From contig BCIG01000019.1 of NCBI GenBank assembly GCA_001599915.1, forward strand, positions 1 through 64,000: a stretch of DNA of 64,000 nt. Reading direction: 5' to 3'. Within the stretch, counting starts at the first letter, position 1. Each line of letters starts with the position of its first letter. Below the pieces are notes generated by a model. That model searched no databases. It was not told where the DNA came from and saw only the letters and a list, made by a program, of their open reading frames with translations. Made by a program: the position numbers and the translations under genes. This document shows, one piece after another, positions 33,746-45,730 of the stretch. The DNA is from Symbiotaphrina buchneri (lineage: Eukaryota > Ascomycota > Symbiotaphrinales > Symbiotaphrinaceae).

Positions 33746-35280
33746 ATGGAGTCTCTCGAGGAGCTCACCATCGCAGAGGTCCACACGGCATTCAAGAATG
33801 GAACCTTAACTGCCTTGGACCTCGTGCAAGGCTTCCTCGATCGAATCCAGAAGCTCGACCGGGCCGGGCCGAAACTCAATTCGATCCTGGCCGTCTTACC
33901 CTCAGCAACCACAGACGCCGAAGCGCTCGATGCACACTTCAGGCAAACGGCATCCTTCAAAGGCCCGCTGCACGGGATCCCGGTCATCGTCAAAGACCAG
34001 GTCGAGACGCAGGGCACTGTAACGACTTATGGCTCGGTGATAGCAAAGGGCAACATCCCTTCTGAGGACGCGACCATCATCAAGAAGTTGCGGGCCGCAG
34101 GGGCTATCATTCTCGCGAAGAGCACCATGCCAGGTAAGAGACAGACATTCGGCCCCAATTTCTCCAGAGACATACGCTTAATCACATGGGTAAAGACTGG
34201 GCCACATCATTCTACTCCTTCTCATCCGTCTCGGACCGCACACACAACCCCTACAGCCTCGGCCGCGACCCCGGCGGCTCCAGCAGCGGCACCGCAGCCG
34301 CCATCGCCGCCAACCTGGGCATCCTCGGCGTCGGAGAGGACACGGGCGGCTCCATCAGACTTCCCGCGTCGTTCTGCGGCCTGGTCGGTCTGCGCTGCAC
34401 GCCTGGACTGATTAGCCGCAGCGGCCTGTGTCCTCTTATTGTCCCCCAGGACACGCCGGGGCCGATGTGTCGGACGGTGACGGATGCGGCGCTGATGCTA
34501 GACGCTATGGTTGGATATGATCCGAACGATCCGTATACTGCTGCGGCGGTGGTGGGCGGGATCAATGGTAGCTATGCTGCGGGACTGGATGCCGAGACGG
34601 TGAAGAAGAGTCGCATTGGCGTACTGCGGTCTGTGTTTGGAGATGACAACGACCCCGAATGTCAGGCCGTGAACAACGTCATCAGCAGCGCGCTTTCTAC
34701 CCTTCAGAAAGCAGGCACGGTCCTCATTGACATCGAGATCCCGGATCTCGAGCATTACACCAGCTTCACGCCCCTCTACCTGACCCGCTCACGCTCCGAC
34801 ATCGACACCTTCCTCGCCAAACGGCCACATCTAGGGTACACCTGCTCGCAAATCTACGCGCAGAAGAAATACCACCCAAGCCTAGACCTCTTCGAAGGGC
34901 TCGCCAGCGGTCCAGCGACGCCGTACGAGGACCCGGAGTACCCCGCGCGGCTAGAAGGCTGGGAGGCGTTCCAGCGACTGATCGTCGGCATCATGGCCCG
35001 GCACGAGCTCGACGCCATCGCGTTCCCGGATGTGAAAGTCCCGGCACAGACGCATGAGAGTGGCCTTGAGCCGCGGTGGTCGGGGCTTGGGTTCCCGACG
35101 AATACGCTGATAGCGTCACAGGCGAGGGTGCCGGCGATTTCGGTCCCGGCGGGGTTTACGGACATGGGCCTGCCGGTGGGGTTGGAGTTGGTGGGGATTC
35201 CGTTTAGGGAGAAGAAGATTCTGGAGCTTGCGTATGGGGTCGAGCAATTGACGAAAGCTCGTAGACCGCCGAAGATCTGA
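33746..35280 (+). CDS. Amidase (amidase-signature family)
   Basis: Predicted 490-residue amide hydrolase, two exons: 33746-34133 and 34196-35280. The Ser-cisSer-Lys triad is visible: Lys in IPVIVKDQ (about residue 83), the Ser-rich loop DPGGSSSGTAAAIAANLG and the nucleophile Ser in EDTGGSIRLP. The acceptor at 34195 (GTAAAG) was chosen because it alone restores DWATSFYSFSS in frame, with a CTTAAT branch site 20 bases upstream. The C-terminal GLPVGLELVG is the usual family ending. Full length. Substrate unknown; fungal members cleave acetamide-like, aryl or carbamoyl amides, so a link to the nitrogen-catabolic genes upstream is possible only. Confidence 0.92.
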
Positions 35281-35492
35281 AGGGAACATTTAAGGGGTAA
35301 GTTGAAGGAGAGGCTATATCCCCTGGTGACAAGAGGATAGATAGTTGCAGCTTACGATAGGGGGAAGGGCCTGATGTATGTTCTTTCGTACATCTCTATT
35401 GATCATATACCATATCTATTTGTCGCAGAGGAGATCCTAGGACCGCGATTTGACAGAGTTCTCACAGCCAACGCGGTATCCAAGTATTGTCA

Positions 35493-36318
35493 TCACACCG
35501 CTCTTTCCCACCACAAATCTATATCCTTCCCCTCCAGCCACTTCCCCATCGCCTCATACATCCTCCCCAGGCCCTCATTCGCCAGCGTAGGCAAGCTCTT
35601 CAGAACCTTATGTCCCAACCTGGCCTGCGCCACCGCCAAATACCTATAGCCCTCAGGATACTTTTCCAACTCCTCTTCCTCAAACGTGGGCGGTTTCTGT
35701 CCGGGATCCAGCAAGAGCACTTTATCCTTCTCATAGATAGACTTATAGTACCTAACTTTCCAGCCGTCGGGAATCTTCTCGCAGAAATTGATGAACCGCG
35801 CATCGCAGTCGACATCGAACCGCGATCCGCCCTGCTCAAACCGCTGCGTGATCGTTACTTTCATCTTGCCCACGGCGCGATTTGTGGATGGGTTTAGGTC
35901 GACGAGTGTGCCGTTTTCCCGGTGCATGATGAAGTCCCCCGCTGCGCGCCCGCGCTGGGAGACGGCGATGAAGTCCTCGATTGAGAGCCCGCCGCTCCAG
36001 GCTGTGAGGCGCAGAATATAGGTTAGTTGTCTGCTTCTGGAAGATTGTGTGGGCTGGGGGATTTACTCGTCCAGACGTAGGCGCCTTTGGTGAAGAGGTC
36101 GCGATAGTTGGCCCATTCAGAGGCATCGCGATAGACGGGCCAGCCTGGGAGAAGCAGGTCAGATGGGGATGCACAAAGCGATTGGGATTTCAGAGCGATC
36201 ACCAACCTTTGCACAGTTCAGCGACAGCTTGACGATCCAGGATCTCGCTCGGGCTGCCGTTGATGTGGCTGTAGACGGTGGGTTGGACCTCCTTCTCGGT
36301 GACGTTGTATGGGGCCAT
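35493..36318 (-). CDS. SnoaL-like domain protein
   Basis: Predicted 232-residue protein, three exons: 36318-36207, 36144-36067 and 36001-35493. The N-terminal 150 residues have the SnoaL/NTF2-like fold signature of fungal members ([76 protein letters not shown]). Such proteins are often small-molecule cyclases, hydratases or binding proteins; no catalytic residue can be assigned. The first donor is GTTGGT, slightly off consensus. It converges with the amidase gene (212 bp between stops). Confidence 0.82.
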
Positions 36319-36978
36319 TTTTTTCTTTGTTCAGTATTTTGCTTCGATATGGATCTCGGTACAGATCGAAGAGGGAGTTGCACGTTAGAAAGAGGAAGTT
36401 GGACGTTCGAGAGCCATTCGTGGCATCCATCTATATCATATTGTAGGGCCGGTGTCCTATCCGGAAGACCCGCAGTGACTCCGCAATGACGCGTTATCAA
36501 GGTGGCCACTCCCTATCACGGTGCGTGGATGGATGGTGTGATCGCAACTGAGAAGGCGGGAGTGGGTCCACTGCTCCAAGGCATCTGAAGTCGGCAGTTC
36601 AAGGCAGTCCCAATAGAAGCGGATAACGAACAGGGCTGTCAAGCGCAGCTTTCTGCTCAGATTGGATGAAGCATCACCATAGAAAGTTCTGGAGACCTAG
36701 AACACAGTAACATGAACAGCTCTCGTTGTCTTCTTGAATATGCTCGTATCACAGGCATGCATGATCGTATGACGTTCCCGCGGCACGCTTCCGGTTATCT
36801 CGGCCCACTATCCCCTCGTCTGATTGATGTTGCCGATTAGCGCCGTTTGGATCTTGGCAAGCGGTGGTACTTGTAATCGATGACGTACTATCAGATCTCC
36901 CACCTATTTTGTATGAGGTTTCCTCCACACCATTTCTTCTCCTAGGTCACTCCGAAGCTCCACATTCCACCACCAAAA
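36319..36978. other. Intergenic, upstream of transposon remnant
   Basis: Contains the promoter of the SnoaL-like gene and probably the left end of the piggyBac-type element. I could not identify a terminal repeat or TTAA boundary with confidence. Confidence 0.35.
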
Positions 36979-38745
36979 ATGCCGCCTAAAAAAGCTTCCC
37001 TAAACAAACGCTCTTTTGAAGCCGTCTTCAATGATATCCCTGACCCTTCTACTATCGACTTTGAACCGTTGGATATCGCTCCTAAACGAGAAGCTTCTAC
37101 CTTGTTCCCCTAGGACGTCGATACAAGCAATCCGTACCAATTATTCTCCCTGTTCTGGCCTGAGCACATCTGGTCTACGTTAGCTACCAACACCAACTGG
37201 TATGCTTGAAAAGAGGAGAAGAACAGACCTTTGCAGCAATGGCAGCATCGTTGGTACGATACAACGCCTGCAGAGATTAAGCTCTTTGTAGGGACGTTAG
37301 TCTATATAAGGATCCATTCTGAACTGCAGATCCGTGATTATTGGAACAAGGAGTTGAAAAAGGGTCCTGTCCACCCTATGGGCCTCCAGATGTCCCAGAA
37401 CCGGTAGGAGCAGATCAAACGCTATTTCCATATGTTAGGACCGTTACAACAAGGAGAAACAGAAGAGGAAATTGCTATGAAAGAGAAGGAAGACAATAAT
37501 TAAGACGCCGGCTCGGTAGATAAGATAGACCTTTGGTGGTGGTTTCAGCTTAAGCTGTTAGCCTTACTTGTATGTGATCGCTGTTGGAAATACTATTCTC
37601 CTAGAACTGAATTAGCTATCAACAAGCTTATAGTCCGTTGTTTTGGTCATAGCAAGCATACGTACAAGATGCCCAACAAGCCTATCAAAGAAGGTTACAA
37701 GCTCTTCAACCTTGCAGAACACGGATATCTCTGGTGATAGTATTGGAGCTCTTGCAAAGAAGGCATGACAGAGATAAAAAAGGATCCCAACTTAACCTTC
37801 ACCGGCTCAATAGTGTTACAGCTGATCCAGTTGCTCCTGCCTAAGCCACCTATCCTGTATGCCATCTACATAGACAACTATTTTACCTTTATCACGCTCT
37901 TCAAACGTATGCAGGAGCTTGGATATAAAGCCTGCAGGACCACCTGTGCAGATACGGCCAGGCTAAACTTTCCTAGCTTGCTGAAAGAGCTCAAAGAACA
38001 TCACTGAAATCAACTCCTATAGAACACCCTAGCGGCTTTTGCTATAGACAGAGTGCTTTATCTAGGATAGCAGGATAACAACATTATCCTTGTTTTATCT
38101 ATAATTCATACGGTTAATCAAGCAACTGACTACATAGAGCAGGAATGACGCTATCCTGGCAACACCAGTATAAATGCTAGGATCGTACAGAAGGCTTTTG
38201 GAGAGCTACATCAGAAGAAGCTTATGATCCTCTGTATGATCAACAACTACAACTTTAAGATAAAAGCGATAGACCTGGTGAATCAGTTTTAGGAGATGTT
38301 TAAAACATACTGTATAACATGGCGCAATTGATAGCTGCTTTTCTTCTGGCTTCTAGATACCATGATCATCAATGCTCTACAACTGTCATACATCGATTGT
38401 ACAAACAAACAGCTAAAGCCTCTTACCTACCAGGAGTTTCATGATAAGCTGATAAAGGAGCTATTTAGACAGGGAGACAGAGAGACACAGAAACGTTCAT
38501 ATAATGGCAATTTGGACTTTATATAGCTAGATACAAAGCTAGAACACGTCTGGACCGAACAGAAGATAAGACAGGGATGCGCTTAGTGTAGATTACTAGG
38601 GAAACGTTCCTGGACTGTTCTAGAAGAGGTCTCTACGAATACTATAGCTGATAAAAAAGCTTCCTAAAACAAGTTTGATTGTAAAGCTTACGATGTAGCA
38701 CTTTGCAGGAGGAAAGACTGTTTTGAAAAGTTTTATTCACGGTAG
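36979..38745 (+). mobile_element. piggyBac-type DNA transposon, decayed transposase
   Basis: Reading one frame through stops gives a transposase of about 589 codons, starting MPPKKASLNKRSFEAVF. Family marks are FGHSKHTYKMPNKPIKEGYK, the DDE-domain segment YIDNYFTFITLFKRMQELGY and a C-terminal Cys-rich finger (FDCKAYDVALCRRKDCFEKFY). At least a dozen in-frame stops interrupt it, for example after TLFP (CCC TAG GAC), WYA (TGA), QNR (TAG), EDNN (TAA) and YLW (TGA TAG). Most are explained by C-to-T or G-to-A changes in Gln, Arg or Trp codons while the frame stays in register. That pattern suggests repeat-induced point mutation rather than random decay. Terminal repeats were not found. Confidence 0.85.
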
Positions 38746-39453
38746 ATTACTTGATTTCAATTGCAGATACTTGAATTTAGACAGAACTTTATTGTTTTAT
38801 AAGCAATTGCCATACAAATTCAATGGAGTCTGTCATTGCAGAAGTCAACTTTGGTGGTGTTGAGGTGCCAAGAACCCGATCGACGCTAAAACGCACTAAT
38901 CAGCAACATATGCAATCAGACGAGGGGATACGTTCGTACACAAGCTTTCGGATCAAGCTCTCGGATCAAACTCTCGGATCAAGCTCCCGAGTCGTTAACG
39001 GTCATTAGCGCACAGCCTGAGGACAACAATTCCAATGCAGGCCCACCATCAAAATATAGTCCTTTTGCAAGTCCAACCCCGGGGGATCCACCGGGTCTTC
39101 TCAGTGCTAGTAGTCATATAGTGCCGACAACCTAGCTTTGTGGGCGCACACGCGAATGAGGCAGGTGTGAGTGAGACCTGGTGACAAAGAGCCATTCTGA
39201 GAATGCAAATCATGCCAGGCTGGCTTCCGCTAGAGAGATGTGGGATCCGAATTGCATTTTTTCCTGAGGCTAAGCGTGGGCAGTGAGGAATAGGATGATG
39301 ATACGCCTTGCCGGGCGGTTGGAGAGAGAAGCATGTGGAGACCTCATGAACTATCTCGTTGGTACTGCTATCTAGCCTGCTTCTGCCAGCTATATAATGT
39401 CATCCCTAAAACTCAACGCTGGACCAAGCGTCTCTTCCAGACAAGTTGACACT
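38746..39453. other. Intergenic region with short tandem repeat
   Basis: Includes the probable right flank of the piggyBac-type element and a 13-bp unit (GATCAAGCTCTCG) repeated three times at 38951-38989 with one or two changes. No gene recognised. Confidence 0.4.
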
Positions 39454-42400
39454 TCACGCCTCATGCTCCGCGGTCACTCTACGTCTCTTGACGATACGGC
39501 CACCCTCGGCTTGCACACCGGGCAAGGAGGCTCGTGTTACCCGCTGACCGGAGATACTATGCATGATAGTCTTTGCAATCCCCTCGGCAATCGTAGGTGG
39601 GAACGCGCACACTGCATCGTCGTACTGTTGGGCTTCAGAATGGTAGACACGAAGTCGTCCTCCAATCCCTGTAGACGCGCAGTCTCTCTGACGGTAAGAA
39701 GATCACCTCTTGCTGTACCACCAGTCAGTGTCTTCACGAAGCTAGGAATAGGAATAGCGTGTACTTACACGGATGGATGAAAGAAGAGCCGAAAGAGGTG
39801 CAATCATAAGAAAGTAAAACCCTCGTGGCCTCCATGTCAATGGGCTGATGACTGTGACCAGGCTTTCGGCCCGTCTGGTGGTTGTAAACATATTTGGGTG
39901 ATCTGTTTGTGCCATTCCCGTCCATTAAGCTGTCCGGTTGGTGGCTGCATACAAAGCCAACCTTGGAGCCTTCAGCAGAGCGCGGATTCTGGTAGTCTAA
40001 GTCCTCGATTAGGGATCCTACTGTGGCAGGTATTAGAGGTTTGTGGAATCGTCCCCATTCAAGCTCAGAGCGCAGTGGAGATGCCACCAAGACGAGGATG
40101 TTCCTCTTTTACGGCAGTCCATAGCTGGAAACGTCGAGCAGTTTTAGATGGATGGAGCACCTCTTATCGAGCACATTCATTATCGTCTCCAATAGCTCTG
40201 AGAACGCGGACGAGTGGAGAACGGCAGCCGGAATACCAAGAACAATGAAATCGGACCTTACGTCGAAATAGTGAGAATCGACAAGGACCTCAATGGCATC
40301 GAGAGGCAGGAGAAAATCTTCAAGGGACAACGCATGTTCATTGGCATCCACCAGTTTGAAATAGGCGTTAGGTCCGACCTTCAAGAAGATTTTGGGGACC
40401 TCCGGCCCTGGTAACTTCGGGGGGTCCAGTCCACCAGACTGGAATGAAGCTATGATTTTACCTAGAGGGCCATCATACACCTGAGCAGATGGATATCGCA
40501 TCTTAAGACATCAGCTTCGTTCATAGAAAGGGTAGCGCTTGACTGACCTTCCAACTCATGTGAAGTTCTTCATGAAAGCTGAGTGCAGCGTGAATTTCAC
40601 AACCAGCCCTAGAGAATCCTTCTGAGGGTCCCAGAACGTGTGGGCTAAGATCGAGAACAACAGGTTTATGTTCAGCACTGTATCGCGGCCGTTTCCAGTT
40701 GTCGTTGCCTGGGACGATCCTGAAACCGAGGGGCGTGATGCATGCAGATGTCTCATCAGGACTGCACCATATGCCGAAGCGGCAAAAGAAGCCTGTTTCT
40801 TCCAGGTATTCAATGGATTCGTCTTCAGGGGAGCTGTCAACCGAGTGGTTGGGCCTCTCAACCGTATGTACCGGCTTATCCACACTCTGTGCCTCGGTAA
40901 TCTCCTCAAACTGTATGATCTCGGCGTCTTCGCGTAAGCCCATGTGCTGGAAGGATCCGAAATGCAACAGTAGCTCCTTTTCATCGATTTCCTGGCCGTG
41001 CTGCTCAATAGACGCTTGGTTCTCGAAAGGCGGACTGGACCGCAGGAAGGAGTATTTGGTGACGAACATCTGATAATGCTCGTCACCGTCGGAAACTATA
41101 TCCCATACGTGGATGACAAATTGACATCCTTTCATGCGGATAAGTGTATCTTCACCAGGGCGAAACGTGTAATCAAGACGTCGGCAGTATACATCCAATT
41201 CCCCGACCCTCTTTAAAGGATTAGCAAAACTTAATCAATACGTATGAGCGACGCAAACACATACCAGTGGCATTGTAACACGCTGTGGCACAAACCTGGC
41301 AAAGCAAGATGGCAGATCTTGTTCGTGCCAACGTTGCCAAGTTTCTCTATCTTGCTGCTCACTAGAAGGAGTTGCATGCAGAGGACCATTCTTCTTGGTC
41401 TTCTTTTGTCCTCCCGGACGAGGAGCGGGTGATCGAATGCTTGCCGCATAAGGAAGTGGCCTGGTACGGTACGGTGTATGCTGGCGGAGATTAGGGCTTG
41501 TGTCACTCCTTTCAGATACTGCCCCAGTCTGCCCTGCGTCTGAAGCGTCAGACATTGCATCCTGCCGCAGGTCTTCGTCCACTCCGGCCGACATGGACGA
41601 TGCAGGCGAACCACTATCACCCGTTCCAGCAAGCTGCATGACGACTGCTTCGCTTGGCTTTACAGGTGAAGGGGGTACACCGAATATTGTCTTATCTCCC
41701 ATCTGAGCAACAAGTGCAAATTATTTTGTTGAAGGGTCAAGACCCAAGAACAACGCCGTATTTTTGGACGTGACCTGCTGCAGACAACCGCAAGGCATGT
41801 GATCTCTATCCGACCGAGGGGCCCCAAGGTCTGATGAGACAGACGTATCAGCTATACGAGGTCAGTTACGTTCAAAAATATGATTCTGTTGTTCTCACAA
41901 TCTCTGTGCAGTAGCTCTTCTAGCTTGTGTTCACAAGTGCCGTTTCTGTGCAAGGCTACATGATACACGGTGCTTGAACCGTACAGGTCGGCAAAAAGTG
42001 CACTGTGACCGTCTTTCCAAGATACTACAAGCCTATCATCGTATGCCTGAGGTTTGTTGATCCTAATCCAGCGAGGTGTCTGTTGGAGTTTCTCTCGAAT
42101 CTGATGCCTCAACCGCCGTTCGTAAGTAGTCGACTCCAAAGGATCAACAACCAGAGTAGGTAGGATGTCATGAATGGCCATGTCGAAGAGCTCTTCAACT
42201 ACATGATCGCAATGAAAAGCCCCCAAGTTCAGGTTCCGGGTGTTGGGGAGTCGTGAAAGTGGGCAACTTGTGGTCTCGTGGATTCCCTCGAAGTCTGTCC
42301 ATTTTTCATGGATCTTGAGGAGCTTGGAGTCACCGTCGTAAAGAAGATCAAGCTCTGTATCACCGCCCTTGACGACTTGTATCGTGATATCCGCCAACCT

Positions 42401-43903
42401 ATCGCTGAGAGCCAAACACGACCTCATCATCCTTACTACGTGGTTGGAGAATACATCAGAGCTGGTAATGACGGCCGCTGCTCGAAACAAACGTTTGCAT
42501 TCCTCTTCAGGAGGGTGCACCAAGGAATGACAAGTCAGTATGCTCCAAAGGAGTTCCGATAGTGGCTCAGGCTTCTTCTTCAACGTCCTAGTTATTATGG
42601 TCCGTGACTGTAATGCACCTTGTCAGCTCGCCGATAACTGGTATAGAGGCGCTACCATACAGGCACGTACTTCGTCTGTTGCCTTCTCGCAGTAGAAGAA
42701 GGCCCCTGGCTGACTACTCCTGAGATGCTCCCAGATACGGCGCACCGTGGAACGGGTGATATACTTTTCCACCGAATGCACATCCCAACTTCTTACGTTG
42801 TTTTGAAGCAGGTTGCAATATGCTTCAACCAGTCCTATGTTCTGATTAATGGCGGCTGCCCATATATTCACACGTGCTCGAGCTTGTGTGGGAGATTGTG
42901 CTGTCTTGTTCCTGTCCCGATCTATGGCTCCATCGAAGTAGTTGTACCCAAAAAGATAACCGTAGTCAATCTTATGCTCGGTGACAAGGAGACCTTTGAG
43001 ATAAATTCTCCCTGCGTACTTATCTCCAAGCAACAGACATCCATGGTCCGTTTCAATAATATCCGATGGGGTTGGGAGACAAGGGTGGAGTACCACATCC
43101 AGCCATGAGTTGAACTCTTGGAGGGTTATTCTCTTTCCTTCCGGTCCTTTCCCTTTCGATATCTGGAACGTGACGTCTTTCCACATCTTGCCTGTTAGTT
43201 CCGGATTGCCCTCCCTCACGACTTTGTTCTTCTTCCGCTGGAGAACCTCCGGCTTTGGTTTGGTAACTTTGATGGCGAAAAGCTTGAGATCCTCGGCGCC
43301 GTTACCTCTGTTACGAAAACCGAAATTCACATAACTTGAGCTGGCAGAGATGTGGACGGTGTAATTGGTGCGGCACAACACCAATGCCGCAAGTTTGAAA
43401 CCCTCTCCATGTTGTCCGGCGGTATGTGGATCGAGTCTCTTGGTGCTCGACCCGAAGAGCAAGTGCTTGCCTTCTAGACGAGCATTGAAGTTGGTAAATT
43501 CTAGCTTTCCCTCTTTTATTCGGAAAGTAATGTTAGCCTAGAGGCTCGGAGAGACCACTGGATGCGATGTATCGATGCGCAGTGATATAGATCAGATTAC
43601 GCTCCTCGCCTCTGACAGTCTTGAAGGACCGTGGATCTAGCTGATTTGTTGTGATGATAGCATCCATCCTGTAGACATAAGGATTCAGCCAGGATGCGCC
43701 ATACAAGAAGCGCGCACTTACCAGTTCTGATATATCTCCCGAAATGCATCTCGGGGGGTCCAGTTCGAAACATATTCGGCAGTCAACATACTAGAGTACA
43801 CTCCTGACCGAAGCTCTGCAAGCTCTTCGGTATTACCATCAGGCACGCCTTGATCCCAACGGCTAGTGTCCCCATCCTCTTCACTAGAAGGCAACTCGCT
43901 CAT
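39454..43903 (-). pseudogene. GHKL-ATPase / cytosine-5 DNA methyltransferase fusion, decayed
   Basis: A large minus-strand host gene. N-terminal GHKL ATPase: DAFREIYQNWMDAIITT (N-box, across an intron), then HTAGQHGEGFKLAALVL (Gly-rich box). About 700 residues of helical and strand-rich sequence follow with no known domain. The C-terminal C5-methyltransferase shows motif I-like GFSRAGCEIHAALSFHEELH, motif VIII LLDVSSYGLP.KRNILVLVAS and motif IX LTVRETARLQGLEDDFV with the AEGIAKTI tail. Damage: a one-base frame shift near 43535 after GLSEPLG; no Pro-Cys pair in the motif IV position (KVGPNAYFKL); motif VI Glu-Asn-Val unreadable; TAA at 40109-40111 where QKRN is expected; and a one-base shift near 39650. 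It cannot encode an active methyltransferase as read. One gene rather than several is inferred from the continuous strand and order. Confidence 0.7.
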
Positions 43904-44530
43904 TTTGAGCACGTTAAGGCACTGGGAGATTGCTTTGAAGAGAGAAGCACGTTGAAGTTTCACAACAAGCGATAGAGCCAAGGTGAGTACACAAACGGGC
44001 GGCCTTCTAAGCAAATGCACCAAATGGAAGGAAGTGAGATAAGCGGGGTGGAGGAGACTGAGAAGATATGGAAGAAAGTGGAGTCCAGAGGAAAGAGGTT
44101 GAGAAGACTGGTAATTAGAATGTGAAAGTTAAGTGAATGAGATTGATGTTGTTGTTGCTCTAAGTCTAAGCGTGTTCGCTCAGTGAAGGCCATTCACAGT
44201 ACATACCAGGAAACATCGCTTAGAGACGGGTTTCGTTGCAGACCATCCACCAATTTTGCCCATTGGCCAATCGCCTGCAGCTATATAAATAGCAGCTGGT
44301 AGGGGGGTCCCTACTAGTGCAGGAGGCGCGACCAGTTGCAGGAGGTACGATTACCTAGTTGCAGGAGCTGAGGCCCTAGGTCCGCCTCATTTTCAACGCA
44401 AAAGCTGATTGACCAGTCCTACCCGATGTACCACAGATCTATGACGCTGGGAAATTAGGTTGGAGGGCCTATACCCACCCCTGCTTCTGTTATATTTGTT
44501 TACCTTAACCTGGACCGGTCCAACTATCGT
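43904..44530. other. Upstream region of the decayed fusion gene
   Basis: Contains a CCAAT-type element (CCATTGGCCAATCGCC, 44260-44275), a TATA-like TATATAAATA (44283-44292) and three copies of (A)GTTGCAGGAG or a one-base variant within 44315-44370. No gene recognised. Confidence 0.4.
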
Positions 44531-44539
44531 GAGATTTCA

Positions 44540-45060
44540 ACCTTGGTGTTTTGGATGTTTTATTTTTTTTTATCACAACAACAGATAGGAGTTAGAAGCT
44601 GTAACTTTATAAAGCTGTTCAGAAATGTCTGACCTTTCCACTATATTTTTTAAAGCCATTTAAACCAGATTCTAGGAAGTTATTAGCTAAGAACGTTTTA
44701 TTTGTTTTTCTTGTTAAGACCATATTGTAAAATATAGTAGATTAACCCTAATCAAATTATTAACTACTACAACTATAAAAGTAATCAGAATTATGATTTA
44801 AGTTACTTAAAATAATCTACTGGTTTTAACGATTTTAAAACTGTAATAATTATATAAATACAATGTTTTCTTAAATTTTTATAAATTTCAAAGTTGATAA
44901 GTTAGTATCAAAAAACTGTAACACCACAAAGAAAAGTCATGATCACCGGGTAAATCCCTATGTTACAGACTTAAAAAGGTTTATATTAACCTTGCAATCC
45001 TAAGCTGTAGTACTCTGGTACCTTGATTTAGGTAGTAGCTAGTAAGAAAGTTAGGTATCT
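44540..45060. repeat. AT-rich relic island
   Basis: A sharp drop in GC with many TA-rich runs and no open frame, next to a decayed transposon and gene. It is typical of old repeat sequence eroded by C-to-T mutation. No family could be named. Confidence 0.45.
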
Positions 45061-45730
45061 CTGAGCCTTACGACCTAAGGCGTAGATCAACATTGATTCT
45101 GCAATCCTCAAACCACTAGCTTCAGCCTCAACACCAAGCAGATTCCTGATCGGGGTAGGGAAGGAAGGTCAAAGCGCGTCGAAATAGCCGTTAACTAAAA
45201 GAAGCTTTGGGCTATTGGTCAATGGCGGATTAGTGGAAGGCAGGCAAGTATGACGGCCTAATTAGCCAATGGCGAGTTGGTGGGTGGTCTTGAACAAGTT
45301 TTAACTCATCAGTTTCACCCTCCCATCTCAGGATTAGTGAGTTAGATATAAAATGATGCACGTAGTGTTTGGTTCCTCATGAAACGGTAAGTGAACCTGG
45401 CTGAAGTAGAGTCTGCTACCGAGGAGATAGCACGAATGGTTGTGTCAGAATCTAAAATTGAGAGTGGAAGTGTAAAGCAGGCAGGTTCAAGATAACCTCT
45501 GGAGGCTAGAAGTTTCGATAAGCTCTTTTACAAAGTTGGACAAATCTGACGTTTTTACAAGACTCCAGCATCTTCGAAGGAGCTGGTCTAGATGTCTGTC
45601 ACGGAGTAGACGTTTACTGATATAGGAGGTCGTACTGGAAACCCTTACACTGCAACATGATCTGACAGTCAAATCGCTCCTAGGATTTATCCAGATCCGC
45701 CAGGCTATCAGCTGCCAACTCTTCCGGCAC
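45061..45730. other. Intergenic region with CCAAT-type repeats
   Basis: Two further CCAAT-box sequences (GCTATTGGTCAATGGCGG near 45211-45228; TTAGCCAATGGCGAG near 45262-45276) resemble the one at 44260. An overlapping minus ORF is a shadow of the next gene. Confidence 0.35.

Noticed and set aside
36319-39453. Terminal inverted repeats and TTAA target site for the piggyBac-type element
   Set aside because: No convincing matching ends could be found by eye, so element boundaries are limited to the transposase.
39397-39780. Plus-strand ORF of 127 residues
   Set aside because: Antisense to methyltransferase motif IX and the C-terminal tail, which are clearly on the minus strand.
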